A stretch of DNA of 64,000 nt from Nemopilema nomurai (lineage: Eukaryota > Cnidaria > Scyphozoa > Rhizostomeae > Rhizostomatidae), in contig ML133426.1 of the NCBI GenBank assembly GCA_003864495.1, positions 62,001 to 126,000 on the forward strand, read 5' to 3'. Positions within the stretch are counted from its first letter, which is position 1. Each line of letters opens with the position of its first letter. Below are positions 1 through 13,112 of the stretch, piece by piece. A program made the translations under genes and the position numbers. Under the pieces are notes generated by a model. It had not been told where the DNA came from, ran no database searches, and worked only from the letters and a program-made list of their open reading frames with translations.

Positions 1-2907
1 GCAGGGGAATCCAAATATCTCTAAATCTATTCTGCCCTCGGAGCAGGAAGGTAGTGTTTAGAGAATCAACAGGTAGATTGAGTATCGGTCTTTCAGGGAG
101 TCGGCTCGGGAAGTTTTTATGTTCAGCACTTTCCTGAATCTGAAATAACAATTTCATACATCTATATTCATAAATCTTATAAACCCTTCAAATAAGCAGC
201 ATGAGTCAAATATTAATTTTTCGAAGACGTAAACAAGGATAATTGTATGTTCGTCCAAGAAGCTTGCGACTAGATTGAGGTTGTTTGAGGCTCATTGCAT
301 GCCTGCATTTGAATCGATAATAGGCCATGGAATGAGTCCTAGTACAGATGCCAAAGCTTGTTAACATTAGCGTGCTTATTCGGGGGAGGCCGGCATATAC
401 AAAATGGAAAGTTACAAGTATATTTAGTTGAAACCTGCTTCTTGCTGGACTAAAGGGTTTCGCTGCCGAAAAGCTTCAGCTGCAAATGTGATTGACTCTG
501 ACTTGAACAGAAATTCTCTTACTTATTTAACGCATCCCTGTCCGACCAAGGTGTTAATGAGATGTCCTAAATTCGACTTCCTAAATGTCATAAAACGGTT
601 TTCATATAATTCTTTAGCAATCTATGACAACTTTTTTGAGATTTTCTTTTACAAGAAGCCGCATTTTGGATTTATCGGAGTTCTAAGGTGATATTAAGGG
701 AACTACAAGAAGCTACAAGGGAGTTATTGAAGAAAATAGTTTTTTTGTTTTACTTTTGAATGCCTCGAACTTGGAGGAAAGCTTTGCACAAAGAAGGTAT
801 CCAAAATCAGAGCTTTTTTGATACTTCTGGAAGCTAAGAAAAGAAAAGTACATAGTGTTATTGCAAGGTCGTACACATTATTTTCATGCAGATGAATGGG
901 AAGCATTTAACAAAAGAAGGATCAAAGTTTTTTGCAGCTCCAATCAAAACAGAAGTTTTGTTTAACTTAAGCAAATATATACCGCTGCAACCATGCAAAT
1001 TTGCAGTAAAAAGAATAAATATTTACCCAGGACAATCTCTCTTTTCCTGCTTGAAGAATATGCGAGGAATTATTGGCACTCAAGTAATAGGCTTAACATG
1101 CTTTATGTTTCTTTCTGTTCTCAATATTTACTCTTTAGTAACATTTGCTAAAATATTTTGCATTTTCTACATTTCATTGAAAGATATAAAATGCTATTCA
1201 TTTCTCCACTGAAAATAGATTAATGTATTCCTTTATCTAAACTTCTCATCATCGTCAATTATTAGATACAAATCCAAGAACCATAGTAGCTACCAACTTC
1301 ATCTTGCATTTCAACCAAGTAACATACCGCAAAATGTGAGCAGTTGATGGGTGCGACATCTTAATTTCAGATAATATCACAAGTCTATTAATGTTACACA
1401 GTACGACAAGTCTTTCATTTTTCACAATAAATAAAACAAAACTCTATAGAAGATGGTAGCACGGACTATCATATATGATTGATTTAGAATCTTAATAGAA
1501 AAATAAGATAAAAGAATTCGGTGATAAGGAAATTTATGATAGAATAAGTGGGTGAAAAGGATGAGTTAATGAATGAGCTAAATTTATGCACAATGACCTG
1601 GCTGCTTCCAAGATTTTGTAAAATTCTTATAGTCAGAATTACATTTTGAGTGAAAGTTGGATTCTAGCACGGATCATGGTGATTGAAGTCTTCCGATTTT
1701 TTAACTCAAACTCAGATTGGATTATTCAAAAATACATCAATGTTGCTGTTGGGCTACGCTTCAAACCGCTCCTAAAACGTTAAGCCATTTACATTTAATC
1801 TCAATTTGTAATTTTTCAGCGAGAAAATTTTCATTGCAAAAAGGCTAAATATTTTTGAAATCTCGATTGTTTTGAAACAATGAAATTTTTTGTATTCACT
1901 GCATTTCATCAGCACCTGCCTACACTTTGTTTCACCTTTGCTATCAATTCACATTGTCCCGAAAATCAAAGAAAGAAGCACCTAACGAGGACCCTTTTTA
2001 CGAAGCTTCTACTTTTGCAAAACACTCTAGCCAAACAAAGTTCCGAGAACAATTAGGGTTGTTGGTATGAAGGAAACATAGATGACTGTACACAACTTTA
2101 AACACGTGCTGCTTGTTAGAACATTAAATTTTTAAAGCCTCGACTTCATCTTTGTTTGCCAGCAACGTCACTCTGCCTCGATGTCATGTCCACTCACTAG
2201 CTCAGGCAAATTCTTGTTAAACACGAAAACCAAGCTAATGTTAAACATAGAACATAAACATAAATTGGTAATTTACAGCCAATCATGCGCTCCTCTTACA
2301 ACCCTCTAGTAGTGTTTTTGATTTATTTGCAACTGGCTATTTATATTGTCAGCTTTTGATCATTTTCCGACGTTTGCATACTCTGGGGAATGTCGGACGA
2401 AAAGGTATTTTAAGCATGCAAAACTTATGCTTACACTGATTCTTGTTTGTTCACGTAAATTCAGCTTCGCAAAAATTGAAATAATACGCAGGTAATGCTA
2501 TCACAACATGCAAAATGTCATTGAGGGGAAACTAACAAAACATTTTTAAATATTTTATGCGATATTTTATTCAAAATTATAAGAAAATTTGAAAAACCTG
2601 TTGAAGCGTAACTCTTGAGTATGCACTATTGAAAAAACCATTCCCCTAAAAGAATTCACATTTATTGCAAAAACATTTTGAATGCACTGACTACAATTTA
2701 TAGCTAGCCTACAGGTAACCTATAAAAAAAGGAATGAAAAACTTAGATAGTCGCTACGAAGTTGTTGAGGAAAGGATAACAGCCTTACACAATGAATATC
2801 CAGTCTTTGGGCACAAGAAGTAGCATTCTATAAGATGGACGTAGCATTCTATAAGGTGGTAAACCTTTGGCGTGACGTGTAAGCAGCGTCTCTTGTGTTT
2901 ATTGCAG
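1..2907. other. 5' flank or intron of the synaptotagmin-like gene; no gene recognised
   Basis: No translation in this stretch resembles a known protein. The open frames at 428-691 and 886-1212 have AT-driven composition and no domain. Because the first recognised exon at 2908 begins in the middle of a codon, at least one upstream exon coding for a short N-terminal segment must exist, either here or left of the window. I could not pick it out. The stretch is therefore probably intron or 5' flank. Confidence 0.5.
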
Positions 2908-3743
2908 TTCCTGTGCCGGCCATCGTATTCCTTTGCGTGCTAGTTGGATGCATCGTCATACTTTGCATCGTCTACCAACTGCTTAAGAGAGACATGTGCT
3001 GCAAGTTCGATATAGGAACAGAGGAAACGCAGAAAACCCCCCAAAAGAATGGCTACATGGAGCTTACCCAAGAGTTCTACCCCGAGGAAACGGAGTTCGC
3101 AACAACTGATGATGAGTATCTGGGGAGAATGTCTTCCAAGGAACTCAGCCGGAGGAGCAGCCGAAGAAGTAGTTACGACATCAACAGTCGCTCTGATGGC
3201 GAACTTGCGCTAGGCGACAGCGCGTCGAACTACGGTTACGGCCATCATACGGCATCCGAAAGCGAGCTCTCCCCGCAACCAACGCGCAAAATCATTTCGG
3301 CGACGGGTGAGCCAATCGATATCCGGATAAGCGGCCCAGACGAGCAGGACTTCATGTCTCAGGCTGGCAAGCTTTTACTCGAAATCCACTATTTCGCATC
3401 GACATCGAAACTAAACGTAACAGTTATTCGCGCAGCTGAAATTCCCTCGAGAGCCAGAGGAGGAGCGTCGACCGTGCAAGTTCGCCTTGTTCTGCTGCCT
3501 CTAAAACGGCTTCGTTTCAAAACGAAAGTGAGACCAGCCTCGAACCCAGTATTCAACGAGACATTCTCTTTTCACAACGTCGACCATGGCTCTGTCAACC
3601 AATCAACTCTGAGAATTCGCATGTATGGCCACGAAAGAGCAAGCAAAGACCGGTTGATTGGCGAAATCGAGGTGCCGCTATCTGATTCTGACTTATCGAA
3701 TGAAGAGCCAATTTGGAAGACATTGAAGCCAAGGGGCCTCACG
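2908..3743 (+). CDS. Exon: transmembrane segment, linker and C2A
   Basis: Acceptor TTATTGCAG ends at 2907 and donor GTAAGAAC starts at 3744. The reading frame opens upstream of the acceptor only by chance (a GTG), so no start codon lies here. A single long exon holds the helix, a Glu/Ser/Arg-rich region with several RRSS-type basic-serine motifs that could be phosphorylated, and the whole C2A domain, ending at an EEPIWKTLKPR motif typical of the last C2A strand. In many synaptotagmin genes C2A is split by introns, so this compact form is of note. Confidence 0.8.
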
Positions 3744-6700
3744 GTAAGAACAGTCTTAGGTTGAAGTCTCCTTAGTGAGAACTGGCACTTTCTATTTCTA
3801 TTTTATTGTTTCATAATATTTACTTATTTTAAAATATTTAAACACATGAAATTTTTCAGTACAAGCTAAATACTGTTTTTCAAACTGACGTGTTGAAAGC
3901 AGAATTTATATAAATTCAATAATGAAAAAATGTAGCCCTAATATAATCATTATTAGAAAAAATGAAAACAATTCAAAAGGAAGTACTAGCTTTGGCTTAG
4001 TGTATCGATGCTAGTACAAAATTGTAATGTTCCTGTCTTTAGTACCGTATTCATCTGCTTTCATGATAGTACAGTGCCTATGGAATGCATCTTGTAGGTA
4101 GAATATAGAAGTACTAGAATCGCATACCTGCAAAGCGTATGGATTTAAATATATTATGTGCCACAGCAATGCCAATATCCTGAGCAGCTTCTTAAGACTA
4201 TGGCCCTGCATCTAGTAAGAGGTCACTGTAACTTTTTGAAACTGACCTAAAATCGTACGAAGAAACGTGGATGGCACGAAACAAGAGAATCATGTAAAAT
4301 TCAAGGCCCTTTTCTGTCTTTGGGTAGTTATCACGTGAAAATAATAGCTAAAATGATAACATCTTTCCATTCAGGACTCTTGATATTCGGAAAATTGTTC
4401 TTTTGCGATGAAACTTGTAGTGTACAGTATGAAATTTTTGCGACTTTTCTCTGTGAAATGCACATACCACGAAAAGCATTTTGAAGAACATGTGATAAAA
4501 TCGACAGACGAAATACAACAAATATTTCCATGAATGAATCAAATTTCCTTAAAGCTAACGCTTCATCATTTTGTTGTAGAGTGAACCAACGCTTCCGAAT
4601 CAGTCTGACTACCAAGTTTCGATAAAAAGGGATAAAAAGGGCCATTTACGGGCTCTAAAAGGGAGAAAAATTTCTTCTTAGGGCCTGAAAAAAGCATTGT
4701 CATCCAGTCGAGAATCTGAAGTCATGTCATTCTGAAAATAACGATATCAGAAGCAAGCTATTATATTGCTTGCCAGAGTAGTCTTCATATCTAAGACGTC
4801 TTAGCGAGTGTCATGTCAGACTTCGCTTAACTAACATTTAGCACTATTTCACGACTCCACCATTCACCACTCATCCACTGAGAGTTTTTTTATTCCATCC
4901 AGAGTGCCGATTCCCTATACGACCTCACCGACACCTCTAGCTTGCAAAGTTTTGGTTCAGCTACCGGATTTGGCTCCAGCTCTTCGATCACCTTGGCGCA
5001 CGGTGGTGCCCCGGAGCTGCTTGTGTCCCTGTGTTATACGTCGCTGACTGGACGACTGACTGTGGAGGTGCTAAAGGCAAGCAACCTGAGAAACTTCCAG
5101 ATGCAGCGTGCACCAGGTTCGTGGAACAATTTGATACCTGCACTTCAATTACTAACAACCAATGCTTTCGTTCACTTACAAGCAGCTTAAGAAACGCATT
5201 AGACTAGGCATTAACATCTTCCTTGCATTCTAAGTATGACGTCATGAAGTAGAAATCTCAGGATTTCCACAACAGAGGGTTTTGATAAGTACATTTGCAT
5301 ATTAGAACTCATCAACCATTCAGCACCTATCGAGATTTGCATTTTATTGCTTCTTCATGTTCTGAAAATCCACAACTTGGAGGGCGTTGAGACATGCCCA
5401 CGTATGCTAAATCAAATGCCCATAAAGATGATTATCTAATCACAAATTTCGATGCCATTCCACACACAACATTGAAGTCATTCATAATCTAAATCAGAAG
5501 CAGCATACTTTTTAGCCATCGGGCTTCAAACAGCTTCTGGTCAACAACAAAAATTTTTTCTTTGATTTAACCACTTTGCTGATATTGCTTCGGTACAAGC
5601 TGCTATTCTTGATCAAAAAGCTTAGTCTATCCAGCATCCCATTCGAACTCCTAAGGGATACTCATATTATTCTCCAATAAGCACAAGAGCAGATCATTCA
5701 AACCGTGGAAATCTTTGCAATATTTCCCTGATCAAACTCGTGAAATCATCTAGAGCCATTCAGGCTGCTTACTGTTCAGTGCAATGGTAATAGAAGGCTC
5801 TGTTAAGCTTCTTTTTAAACAATACTATGAAATAGAATGCTCCGTCAAGCTCCTTCTCAAACAATAGTTTCTATTCTTCCATGCACCTGCGCCAAAGGTG
5901 TTATGGAGGTGCAGAAAACTCAGTTTCTATTGATAGGCGTTTCAATGGGTATTGTACTTCAGCATGCAAGGCTCGCCCAGCTTATCTTGGGCATTTCTTT
6001 CGTCCGTTCTCCATGAGATGGTTGCTAATTATCTGGCGGTGGCCTCTCACTGGTCAAAAATGGGAAGATACGTTGCAGGATGCTCTACAATTTCCTGCAG
6101 ACACAATGACTTCGAATATAATCATTCGAATTCGAATATACGACCTTTTATAAGACCGAATATAAGAATTCTATTTCTCTGTACATTACACTAGCACTTG
6201 CATCTTGAGAAAATTAGTTCACTGCATTCAACTGCGAAAATTACCTTGTACTCTGCTACTTCATCAATCCTTCCATTTTATCCATTTCCTTCCTTTGTTC
6301 ATTATACCAAATCTTCTCGCTTCAAGTTTCCGCAACATGCATGTTCCAACACTAGGAGAAAGACTGCCTTGCTTGCAAGCGAACATTGATGACATCACAG
6401 TGATGTGCAATTCCATGTCAAAGTCGCCAATCAGAAATTCTTTGTTTGGCTTTATAATCAAAGGCATGTTAACTACAGATGCCTGTAATAAAAGCTCGGC
6501 TAATAAGCAACAGGGTATTTAACCAAGTCTACATCAATAGTTATGCATAAAGATTCCTTCCAAATTTTTTGATAAAATCATGTTACAAAAATTGCAACAT
6601 CATCTTCTGTTTACGATGATCTACAAAGAATGGGTGAGACGAATGGCTATAGAACGACGTAGCTTTTGTCGTTGCCTTTTGAACAAAAAATTAATCTCGG

Positions 6701-9700
6701 GTGTTGGCTTTTGCAAACTCAACCAAGAACTATTTCACGTATTCAGCTTGTTGCCATGTGTAAGCCTGGGAAGGAAGCCTTTGCCTGTCACGTGGTATTT
6801 ATTTCATTGTGCAGTAGTACGCTCACCTGTTTTAGGACTGTGGGAAGGCAAAATTATATCATTTGTGTGCCATGATAAGTTTACTCTCTCAGAATCAACT
6901 GAAGCCGGCAGACGTTTCTGCTACTAGAGGGCTCGGGTTTATACATACCCCTTTCCAACATCAACTCCATCATATCCGGCTGCAATCTAAGCCCGGAGTT
7001 TTGACAAAAGTATTCCTAGTCGTATCAGGCTTCAGGTCATTCTTGCCTAGGCATCTTGATGCCAAAAACTTTCACGTTGCTTCTATACTTAGGCCCGGGC
7101 TGTACGTCATAGTTAACATGTATCGAACTCAGTTATTACATTTGACACACATAATATACTAACAACATAGATCACATGCAGGGGTAATTTAGCAGACGTA
7201 TAATCTAAGGGTTATCCAACCAATTCGGTTCCATGTTTTGGAATCTGCTGTTGTGTAGAGCCTAAGTGGCTTGAAAAACGTTTGTTCGACGTGTCTACAA
7301 TGGCGTCTGTTGCATTCAAGATTCGTATGTGAAAGTGCAAGTTCTATCGCCACGTGGGAAGGATGTTGCAAAGAGCAAAACCACTGTGCGACGCGGGATG
7401 TACGACCCAGAGTATAACGAGAGCTTTGTGTTCCAAATGGCGGAGTCAGATCTATCCGACATTACTCTGTTATTCTCTGTCATATCCATATCCAAAAAGC
7501 GAATAAAGAAGGATGTCATGGGCTGGTTTGCGCTTGGGAAGAGTTCGAGCGGAGAGAGGGAGTCGATGCACTGGAAAGCGGTCGTTGCCAACAAAGAAAC
7601 GAGCGTAGTCCATTGGCATTCACTTTGTGGAACAGTTTAGGCCATGGGTTGAATGGATGACGTCATTTCGCTCAACATTGAATTATTGGTGTATGTTAGA
7701 CATGAAGTATTTCTTTGCTTATTGGAAGTAGGTGGTAGAGAGAACAATATATGCAGACTATATGACATAAACATCTCTTCAAGTCCTCGCAACAGATGCA
7801 GGTTGGAAGAAAATGGAGAGAAATATCATGTTTCAAAATAAAATGTTCATAAAGAGAAGAAAGCTCAGAGAAGAAGCAGATGATTCCTAAGCGGTAAATC
7901 AAACAACATTTGTGGCTTCAAATCGTGGAATAGAGGTGGCCTATGCTGATAGTGGATGATTATAATGCATACTAAGCAACAGTAGACATATTAAAACAAC
8001 AACAACAGCAATAATAACGACAACAAATGACAATTAGATAATGATAATAATGATGATAAAGCTATTGATATAACAATCAGATGCTTCTTTTAAATTAGGT
8101 TATGAGATGCTTGTTTGAATAATATTTGAATTAAAGAAGAGCAATTTGGTAATTCCAAACTGGTGATATTTTTTCAGTTCCATTTTACCTTTGAATATCA
8201 TTCTATGCCAATATTTTAAACTTTTTCATTGTAGAGGAGTAATTCATTTTGCATCAGAAATTAACAATAAGTCTGAGGGAGGTAAAAAGAAACAGAGTTG
8301 ATATTTTGAAGGCATGGGAAAAAGCATATGTCGTCATCGACAAATAAATATTTAGCTTGTTCGAGATTTTTCTATCGACTGAAAACAGAATATCGCAAGT
8401 GTGCGGGGTGCTTGATTCACCAATCACTTGCTCTCCTTATGGCACGTGACTATACAGCTGAAACACATGATGTGACTGTATGTGCTCAGTAACAAGGCAA
8501 CATATGCGCGTAATTCAAACCTAGCATAAAGGCATTGAATCATGGTATATAGTGGTTCTCCGCGGAGGCTTTGTCTGTTTTCATGTGATAAGTTTGTTTT
8601 CATGTGATCAGACATCAACTGCGGGGTTATGACATCATGTGTGCAGTTTGCTTGACAGCCAATCTTATTGGCAAAGCTATCATAATGACTCAGCAGTTTT
8701 TGCAATTTGGGTATATGCTTTCCATTACCATGACTCAATGCTTTTAAGTGTTTCCCGATCATCTGAAAATTGGTACATCTCTTTGCCTTTTTCCTGAAGC
8801 TTCGAAACTAAATTATGGAGCGAGCCCTGCTAATTTCTGCGACTGATCTAAGACTCCGCCTAAGTTGATGGACTTTTCTCTTTCCTTTAATTCTTCGTAA
8901 TAGAACTAATGCTAACATTGCTTTCTTCCTTTTTAATCGTTAATTATCAAAAGCACCTATTTTCAAAACAATGGCAAAGTGTAAACCTAAGATAGGCCTA
9001 AGATAAACAAAGTATAAGCTTGAAAAAGGAATGAACATGTAGCAAAGACAATAGCAAAAACAAAGACAAAATTGATAGGTTACATAGTATTACAATTATA
9101 CTTTAAGAGAAAAGGTTAAGAAGATTATACTTTGCAATGTATCCGATGTCACAAAGTCCTTAACTGAAACGCAATGTCGTAAAATAATACTTTTTAAATC
9201 ATTCAGTAAAACCTTATTTAGTTTAGCTATTAATTCCCCTTTAAAATTAAATATAAAATAGTTTGATAAAATATAGGTCAATAATGATTTTTATTACTTG
9301 ACAATTCACCTCAGTTTACATCACGTGAAAGCTAAACGGGCCTAAAAGGGTTCTTAATTTGAGATCGAAAAACCTTGTCAAGAATCTCGATTTGTAAATC
9401 TCTGCATCAGTACTTTCCTAGTTTCTATTTAAATTTGACAAATACAAACAAGTGAATATATTTCAATGGTGAAAAAATTTAAGTGGTCAAATGTGTCAAT
9501 TTTTGTGGCTTCAAAATGCATTTAAGGTGCATTACAAATTCAAGTGTACGGTTTATATACTGTAAGTTGTCTTGCTATTTAGTAAATCTAGAACAAATTA
9601 GGCGAAAATTCACTTTTTTCATTAAGTAGCAGTCTGAAATAAGAAGCCAATCTGTACCAATTTTACATGCTTTATAAACCCCTGGTGACTCAAATGACGC

Positions 9701-12390
9701 AAGGGCACTATTAAGACATTTTCTGGGTTGACCAATTCACTTTAAAGCTAATTGAAAGGAATGAATTTTAGAGAGGCCTTGAATACACACTCATTAAGCT
9801 ATACTATTTACATTCATTCGGCTTACATATGCTGTCACATCTTAATCTTTATTGCTAAAACATTTTTATAAATTCAACTTTAAATCGCAGCATTGCAAAT
9901 TTACTGAGAGTCTCCTCATTACTAAACGTTTTCCCAACCATAGCTGAAGAAGTAGGCCTTTCAAAGTTTGTCCAGTCCATTTTCTGTCGGAACTTTAGTT
10001 CAGTACTCAATGCCTGAAACTACACAGCATCATCCAAGGCTTCAACCTAAAGAGGTCTTCCCACCAACTCAGAGTACCAAGAACTTTGCCCCAATTGCCA
10101 TGGCATGTTAATTGCAGTGACACGAACTCGCGTTTTTCGTTGTAAACACTGCTCCACATCAAGATTGTTTATCATTATCGCGCGCTTCATGGTCTGCTAT
10201 TTCAATCTATTTGGGCCAGCGTTGTGAATTAAATAAGAAGGCCTCAAGCTAATCACACACGAAAATATGCTCAATCTATCAGCGCCAGATTCAACAAAAC
10301 AGCTGATAATGAAGCACATTTGAAAAAACCCATGGCTTTCTAAAATTAAACAGGCAAATTTGATGAACGTCTGCGAAATCAACGAGACAGCCAGCATCAC
10401 AACCGTACAATTCACATTGCAAACATCTCTAAATTCCCTACCAAGTTTACAAACATTATCTTATATTTTATTAACAAGGCCAAAATCTTTTCCATTTAAG
10501 TAGAGGACAAAGATTTGCCATTTAAGGAAATCATTGGCTTCCTGGTAATATAGGTTCATTCGTATAATAAAGCGTTTTCAAAGGTACTTCAAAACATTCA
10601 CATGGACTAAATTTAACCCTAAGCACTTGCAGAGAAGTATTGTAAAGTTCTCCTACTTTTTCGAAAAAAGCTTCGACGCCGACCACAGTAATATTCTCCT
10701 TTTCTCACACAGAAGAACATTTGCACAACATGTACTCTTGCAATAGAAAAACTTTTTGTGACTGTCTAAATGGAATAATTCACACTGCTTAAAACATCTA
10801 CTAAAAGCCTTTCTACATTAACATAATGCTAAGTCTGAAAGCATCACTCCATTGACAATTTCTTCTTCATGGGCATCTTGAAAGGGATCTTCCAAGGTCC
10901 TGGCTATTCTTCCACATAAATACAAAAAGTAATTAAAGAAAGCAACAAATTTCTAACAAAGAGAAGTGTTTTACTTCAGCTTCGATGCAACTATGAAGTG
11001 GATGTCACATGGGAGTCAACATATTTTGTGACGTCACACAGGGGACTAGAATAAAGTGCAATGCAAAAGACCTTGTCAGTAAAAAAACATTTACGTTTTT
11101 ATTCAACATTCATTGCAATGCGATGTAATGAAATTGCACTGACAGCCGTTTGCATTTATCGTGATTTGAATCTCTGACAGAGTTCCTTCTCACCTCCTCT
11201 CCATCGCCACATCAGTAAAGGAGTTCTCGTTCAAAATGATATCCTCAAAAACAGATGCTCAATCGGGTTTAGCCAAATTGAAAAATCAACAGACCCGTAA
11301 TGATTCTGCATCGCTGGAAATCATTATCATGCATTATTCATAAAAATGGAACTAGTAAACACGTGTTTTAGTCATCTTGGTGCGATTACGTCAATCATAC
11401 TTTTTGACTGTGCACAAGCAAATATAGCAGGCATTAAATTTAACCCTTTCGAATATCAATAACAGGGATTGAAGACACACGCAGGCCTCTTTTGAAAATC
11501 TTCTGTCGCCCAAAAATTGAACGCAGTCGACGCAGCTGTGGCTGAAAACCTGTCTCTAGCTCATTATCAGTCTGAAGACAGCTAGACAATTGGCGAAACA
11601 CGGTTGCTTTGTGGTATGCACGCTTTATAGGCAAAAGGAAGCACACCATAATCTACCACCGCGCTACTGAAGTTTTAATCAAAATATTGGAGGGAGGGGG
11701 GGGGGGAGGGATCTCAAACTAAACATTTCGATCTTCTGAATGGCTGAAAGACAAGACGCTTTCTTTTCAAGCAAGAGCAACCAAACACCCAATAAGGCCA
11801 CACTGAATAACACTTCATGGCGCGAACAAATTCCCCCACGCCACCTTCTGATGCTCCTATAGAGGAATTCTCCCCCGCCAACCCCTCGCTCTATAAATCC
11901 TTCCATTCCCTTCCAATATTATCATCCACACTCCTTTCATTTCAATACCACGTCACTGTACTTGACAAAACCTTGAATCCGCAGCAACTTAAATTAGCGG
12001 TAGCTTTAACATGCCACCATAACGCTTGGATTCTCTCTCCCCGCAGATACGTACGTCAAGGTGTCAATGTTCAATTCAGTTGGCCAGCAGCTGTCTAAAA
12101 GCAAGACTTCGATTCGCCGCTCGATGTTCGACCCTGAGTACAACGAGACGTTCGTGTTTCAGATAATCGAATTCGACCTTCCCAGCGTCAGCTTCATGTT
12201 CTCGATCATCAACATCAAGAAGATGCGACGAAAAGAGATTCTCGGCTGGTTCTCTATGGGCCGAGACAATACCAGTGAGGAGGAGCTTTTGCACTGGAAG
12301 GAGATGCTCGAAGCAAAGGGGAAGACAGTTCGAAAGTGGCACGTGCTCACGGCCATCACGGCCATAGACCGTGGGTATGTAGAAGAATGA
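2908..12390 (+). CDS. Synaptotagmin-like protein (Syt14/16/17 type), alternative C2B ends
   Basis: Membrane-anchored tandem C2 protein expected to act in vesicle or membrane trafficking. Exons read: 2908-3743, 4903-5116, then either 7321-7640 or 12047-12390. The first exon encodes a transmembrane helix (residues about 4-28, a run of V, I, L, C), a dibasic-cysteine juncture, a Ser/Arg-rich linker and C2A. The second carries the linker and the first strands of C2B. C2A and C2B lack most of the aspartates that bind calcium in Syt1: C2A has STVQV where Syt1 has SDPYV, and loop 3 of C2B has lysines. That places it nearest the calcium-independent group Syt14/16/17. Splice phases agree (0 at 3743/4903, 1 at 5116). 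The 5' exon is missing because 2908 starts in mid-codon. Subfamily is my inference. Confidence 0.8.
4903..5116 (+). CDS. Exon: C2A-C2B linker and first half of C2B
   Basis: Acceptor TTCCATCCAG ends at 4902; donor CCAG/GTTCGT at 5117. It encodes a Ser/Gly-rich linker, then the C2B strands with LLVSLCYTSLTGRLTVEVL and ASNLRN. It ends after one base of a codon; a G that pairs with AT at the start of both downstream candidate exons gives the Asp of DSYVKV or DTYVKV. Confidence 0.8.
7321..7640 (+). CDS. Alternative last exon A of the synaptotagmin-like gene (C2B second half)
   Basis: The acceptor CATTCAAG ends at 7320. The exon completes the codon for Asp and reads SYVKVQVL, then RRGMYDPEYNESFVFQM, a KK-rich loop, DVMGWFALG and the terminal HWHSL motif, with a TAG stop at 7638-7640. 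This is a complete second half of a C2B domain, 105 residues. A poly(A) signal AATAAA lies at 7837-7842. About half of the aligned residues match exon B at 12047. Using this exon ends the transcript, so it excludes exon B. Confidence 0.75.
7837..7842 (+). terminator. Poly(A) signal after exon A
   Basis: Canonical AATAAA about 200 bp after the TAG of exon A. It supports exon A being a genuine 3' terminal exon and not an internal one. Confidence 0.5.
7843..12046. other. Intron between alternative last exons; no other gene seen
   Basis: AT-rich sequence with CAA/AAT-type simple repeats near 8000-8070, an inverted-repeat element at 8526-8747 and a G-run near 11694-11709. No frame here encodes a recognisable domain. 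The frame at 11817-12098 runs across the exon B acceptor and is not coding upstream of it. Confidence 0.5.
8526..8747. mobile_element. TTAA-type MITE, older copy
   Basis: The ends read AAAGGCATTGAATCATGGT on the left and the reverse complement of AAAAGCATTGAGTCATGGT on the right. The interior shares long stretches (TGTCTGTTTTCATGTGATCA, GACATCATGTGTGCA, TTGACAGCCAATC) with the element at 15691-15871. It also holds a 20 bp local duplication around TTTCATGTGAT. The ends have drifted from the clean TTAA target seen in the second copy. Confidence 0.65.
12047..12390 (+). CDS. Alternative last exon B of the synaptotagmin-like gene (C2B second half)
   Basis: The acceptor CTCTCCCCGCAG ends at 12046. 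The exon completes the same Asp codon and reads TYVKVSMF, KSKTSIRRSMFDPEYNETF, a second basic loop, ILGWFSMG, the KWHVL motif and a longer C-terminal tail ending in a TGA at 12388-12390 (113 residues). AATAAA follows at 12542-12547. Its phase fits the donor at 5116 exactly as exon A does. The C-terminal tail is nine residues longer than that of exon A. Confidence 0.75.
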
Positions 12391-12541
12391 ATCTTAAAGA
12401 CGAGACCAGCATGAATTTTACTTTGAGATAGGTGATTATTCTCTAATTATTAGCTAATTGATCTTAAGCTTAAGCAGTATACAATGATACAGCATTGTCG
12501 CTGAATTTTCTCATAGCATAATTACGTACGTAGGTTGTGTA

Positions 12542-12547
12542 AATAAA
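12542..12547 (+). terminator. Poly(A) signal after exon B
   Basis: AATAAA about 150 bp after the exon B stop. The next gene, YJU2, ends on the opposite strand at 12801, so the two genes converge tail to tail with about 410 bp between stop codons. Confidence 0.5.
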
Positions 12548-12800
12548 CATATTTAACTGAGTTGGGTGAAAATAACTGCTCTGATTGTTTGAAAGTTTTT
12601 GTCCTGTATCTTTGCCACATTCTTACATACTTGTAAAGATGAGGCAGCTATGCAGAATTGTGCTACGAACTATGAACTATATAAATTGAAGTCCCATTTT
12701 GAAGTACAAATAAGTACTGACAATCAAGCTTACTGTTTAGTGACAATATAGGTTGGACAAAAACTTATGGCAAAACATACAAAAGGACAAAAGACTTTAA

Positions 12801-13112
12801 CTAATCACTATCTTCGCTATTTGAAGTGCTGTCATATGTGCCAAGAAGTGACAATGACGCTGTCCCTGTCACTGTCACGGGTGGCGCTGAAGATGCATTA
12901 GAAGGACCTGGCTCTGAAGCTGCTGTTGATTTGAACTTACCCTGACTGTCACCTTCAGAGGCTTTTGAGTTCCCAGTTTGTGCCAAAGGCAGCTTTGGCT
13001 TCGAAGTCGATGCTGGTTTTTTGCGAACAACACTAGCGGTCTTTATTTTTGAAAAACCAACAACACCTTGCTCGCTTTTTGGCTTCTTGGGGGCTTCTGC
13101 ACTAATGGCATC
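12801..13112 (-). CDS. YJU2: YJU2 exon 9 (C-terminal tail, stop)
   Basis: The acceptor CAACTGCAG reads on the minus strand just right of 13112, and the stop is TAG at 12801-12803. It encodes 103 residues rich in Ser, Lys and Pro, with [17 protein letters not shown] and the closing [18 protein letters not shown]. The closing Leu-Gly-x-Tyr plus acidic-serine end is what tied this exon to YJU2; on its own it looks like an anonymous low-complexity protein. Confidence 0.8.
   Translation of the reverse strand, partial: DAISAEAPKKPKSEQGVVGFSKIKTASVVRKKPASTSKPKLPLAQTGNSKASEGDSQGKFKSTAASEPGPSNASSAPPVTVTGTASLSLLGTYDSTSNSEDSD

Noticed and set aside
11817..12098. Proline- and serine-rich plus-strand frame before exon B
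   Set aside because: It is in a different frame from exon B and crosses a strong acceptor.
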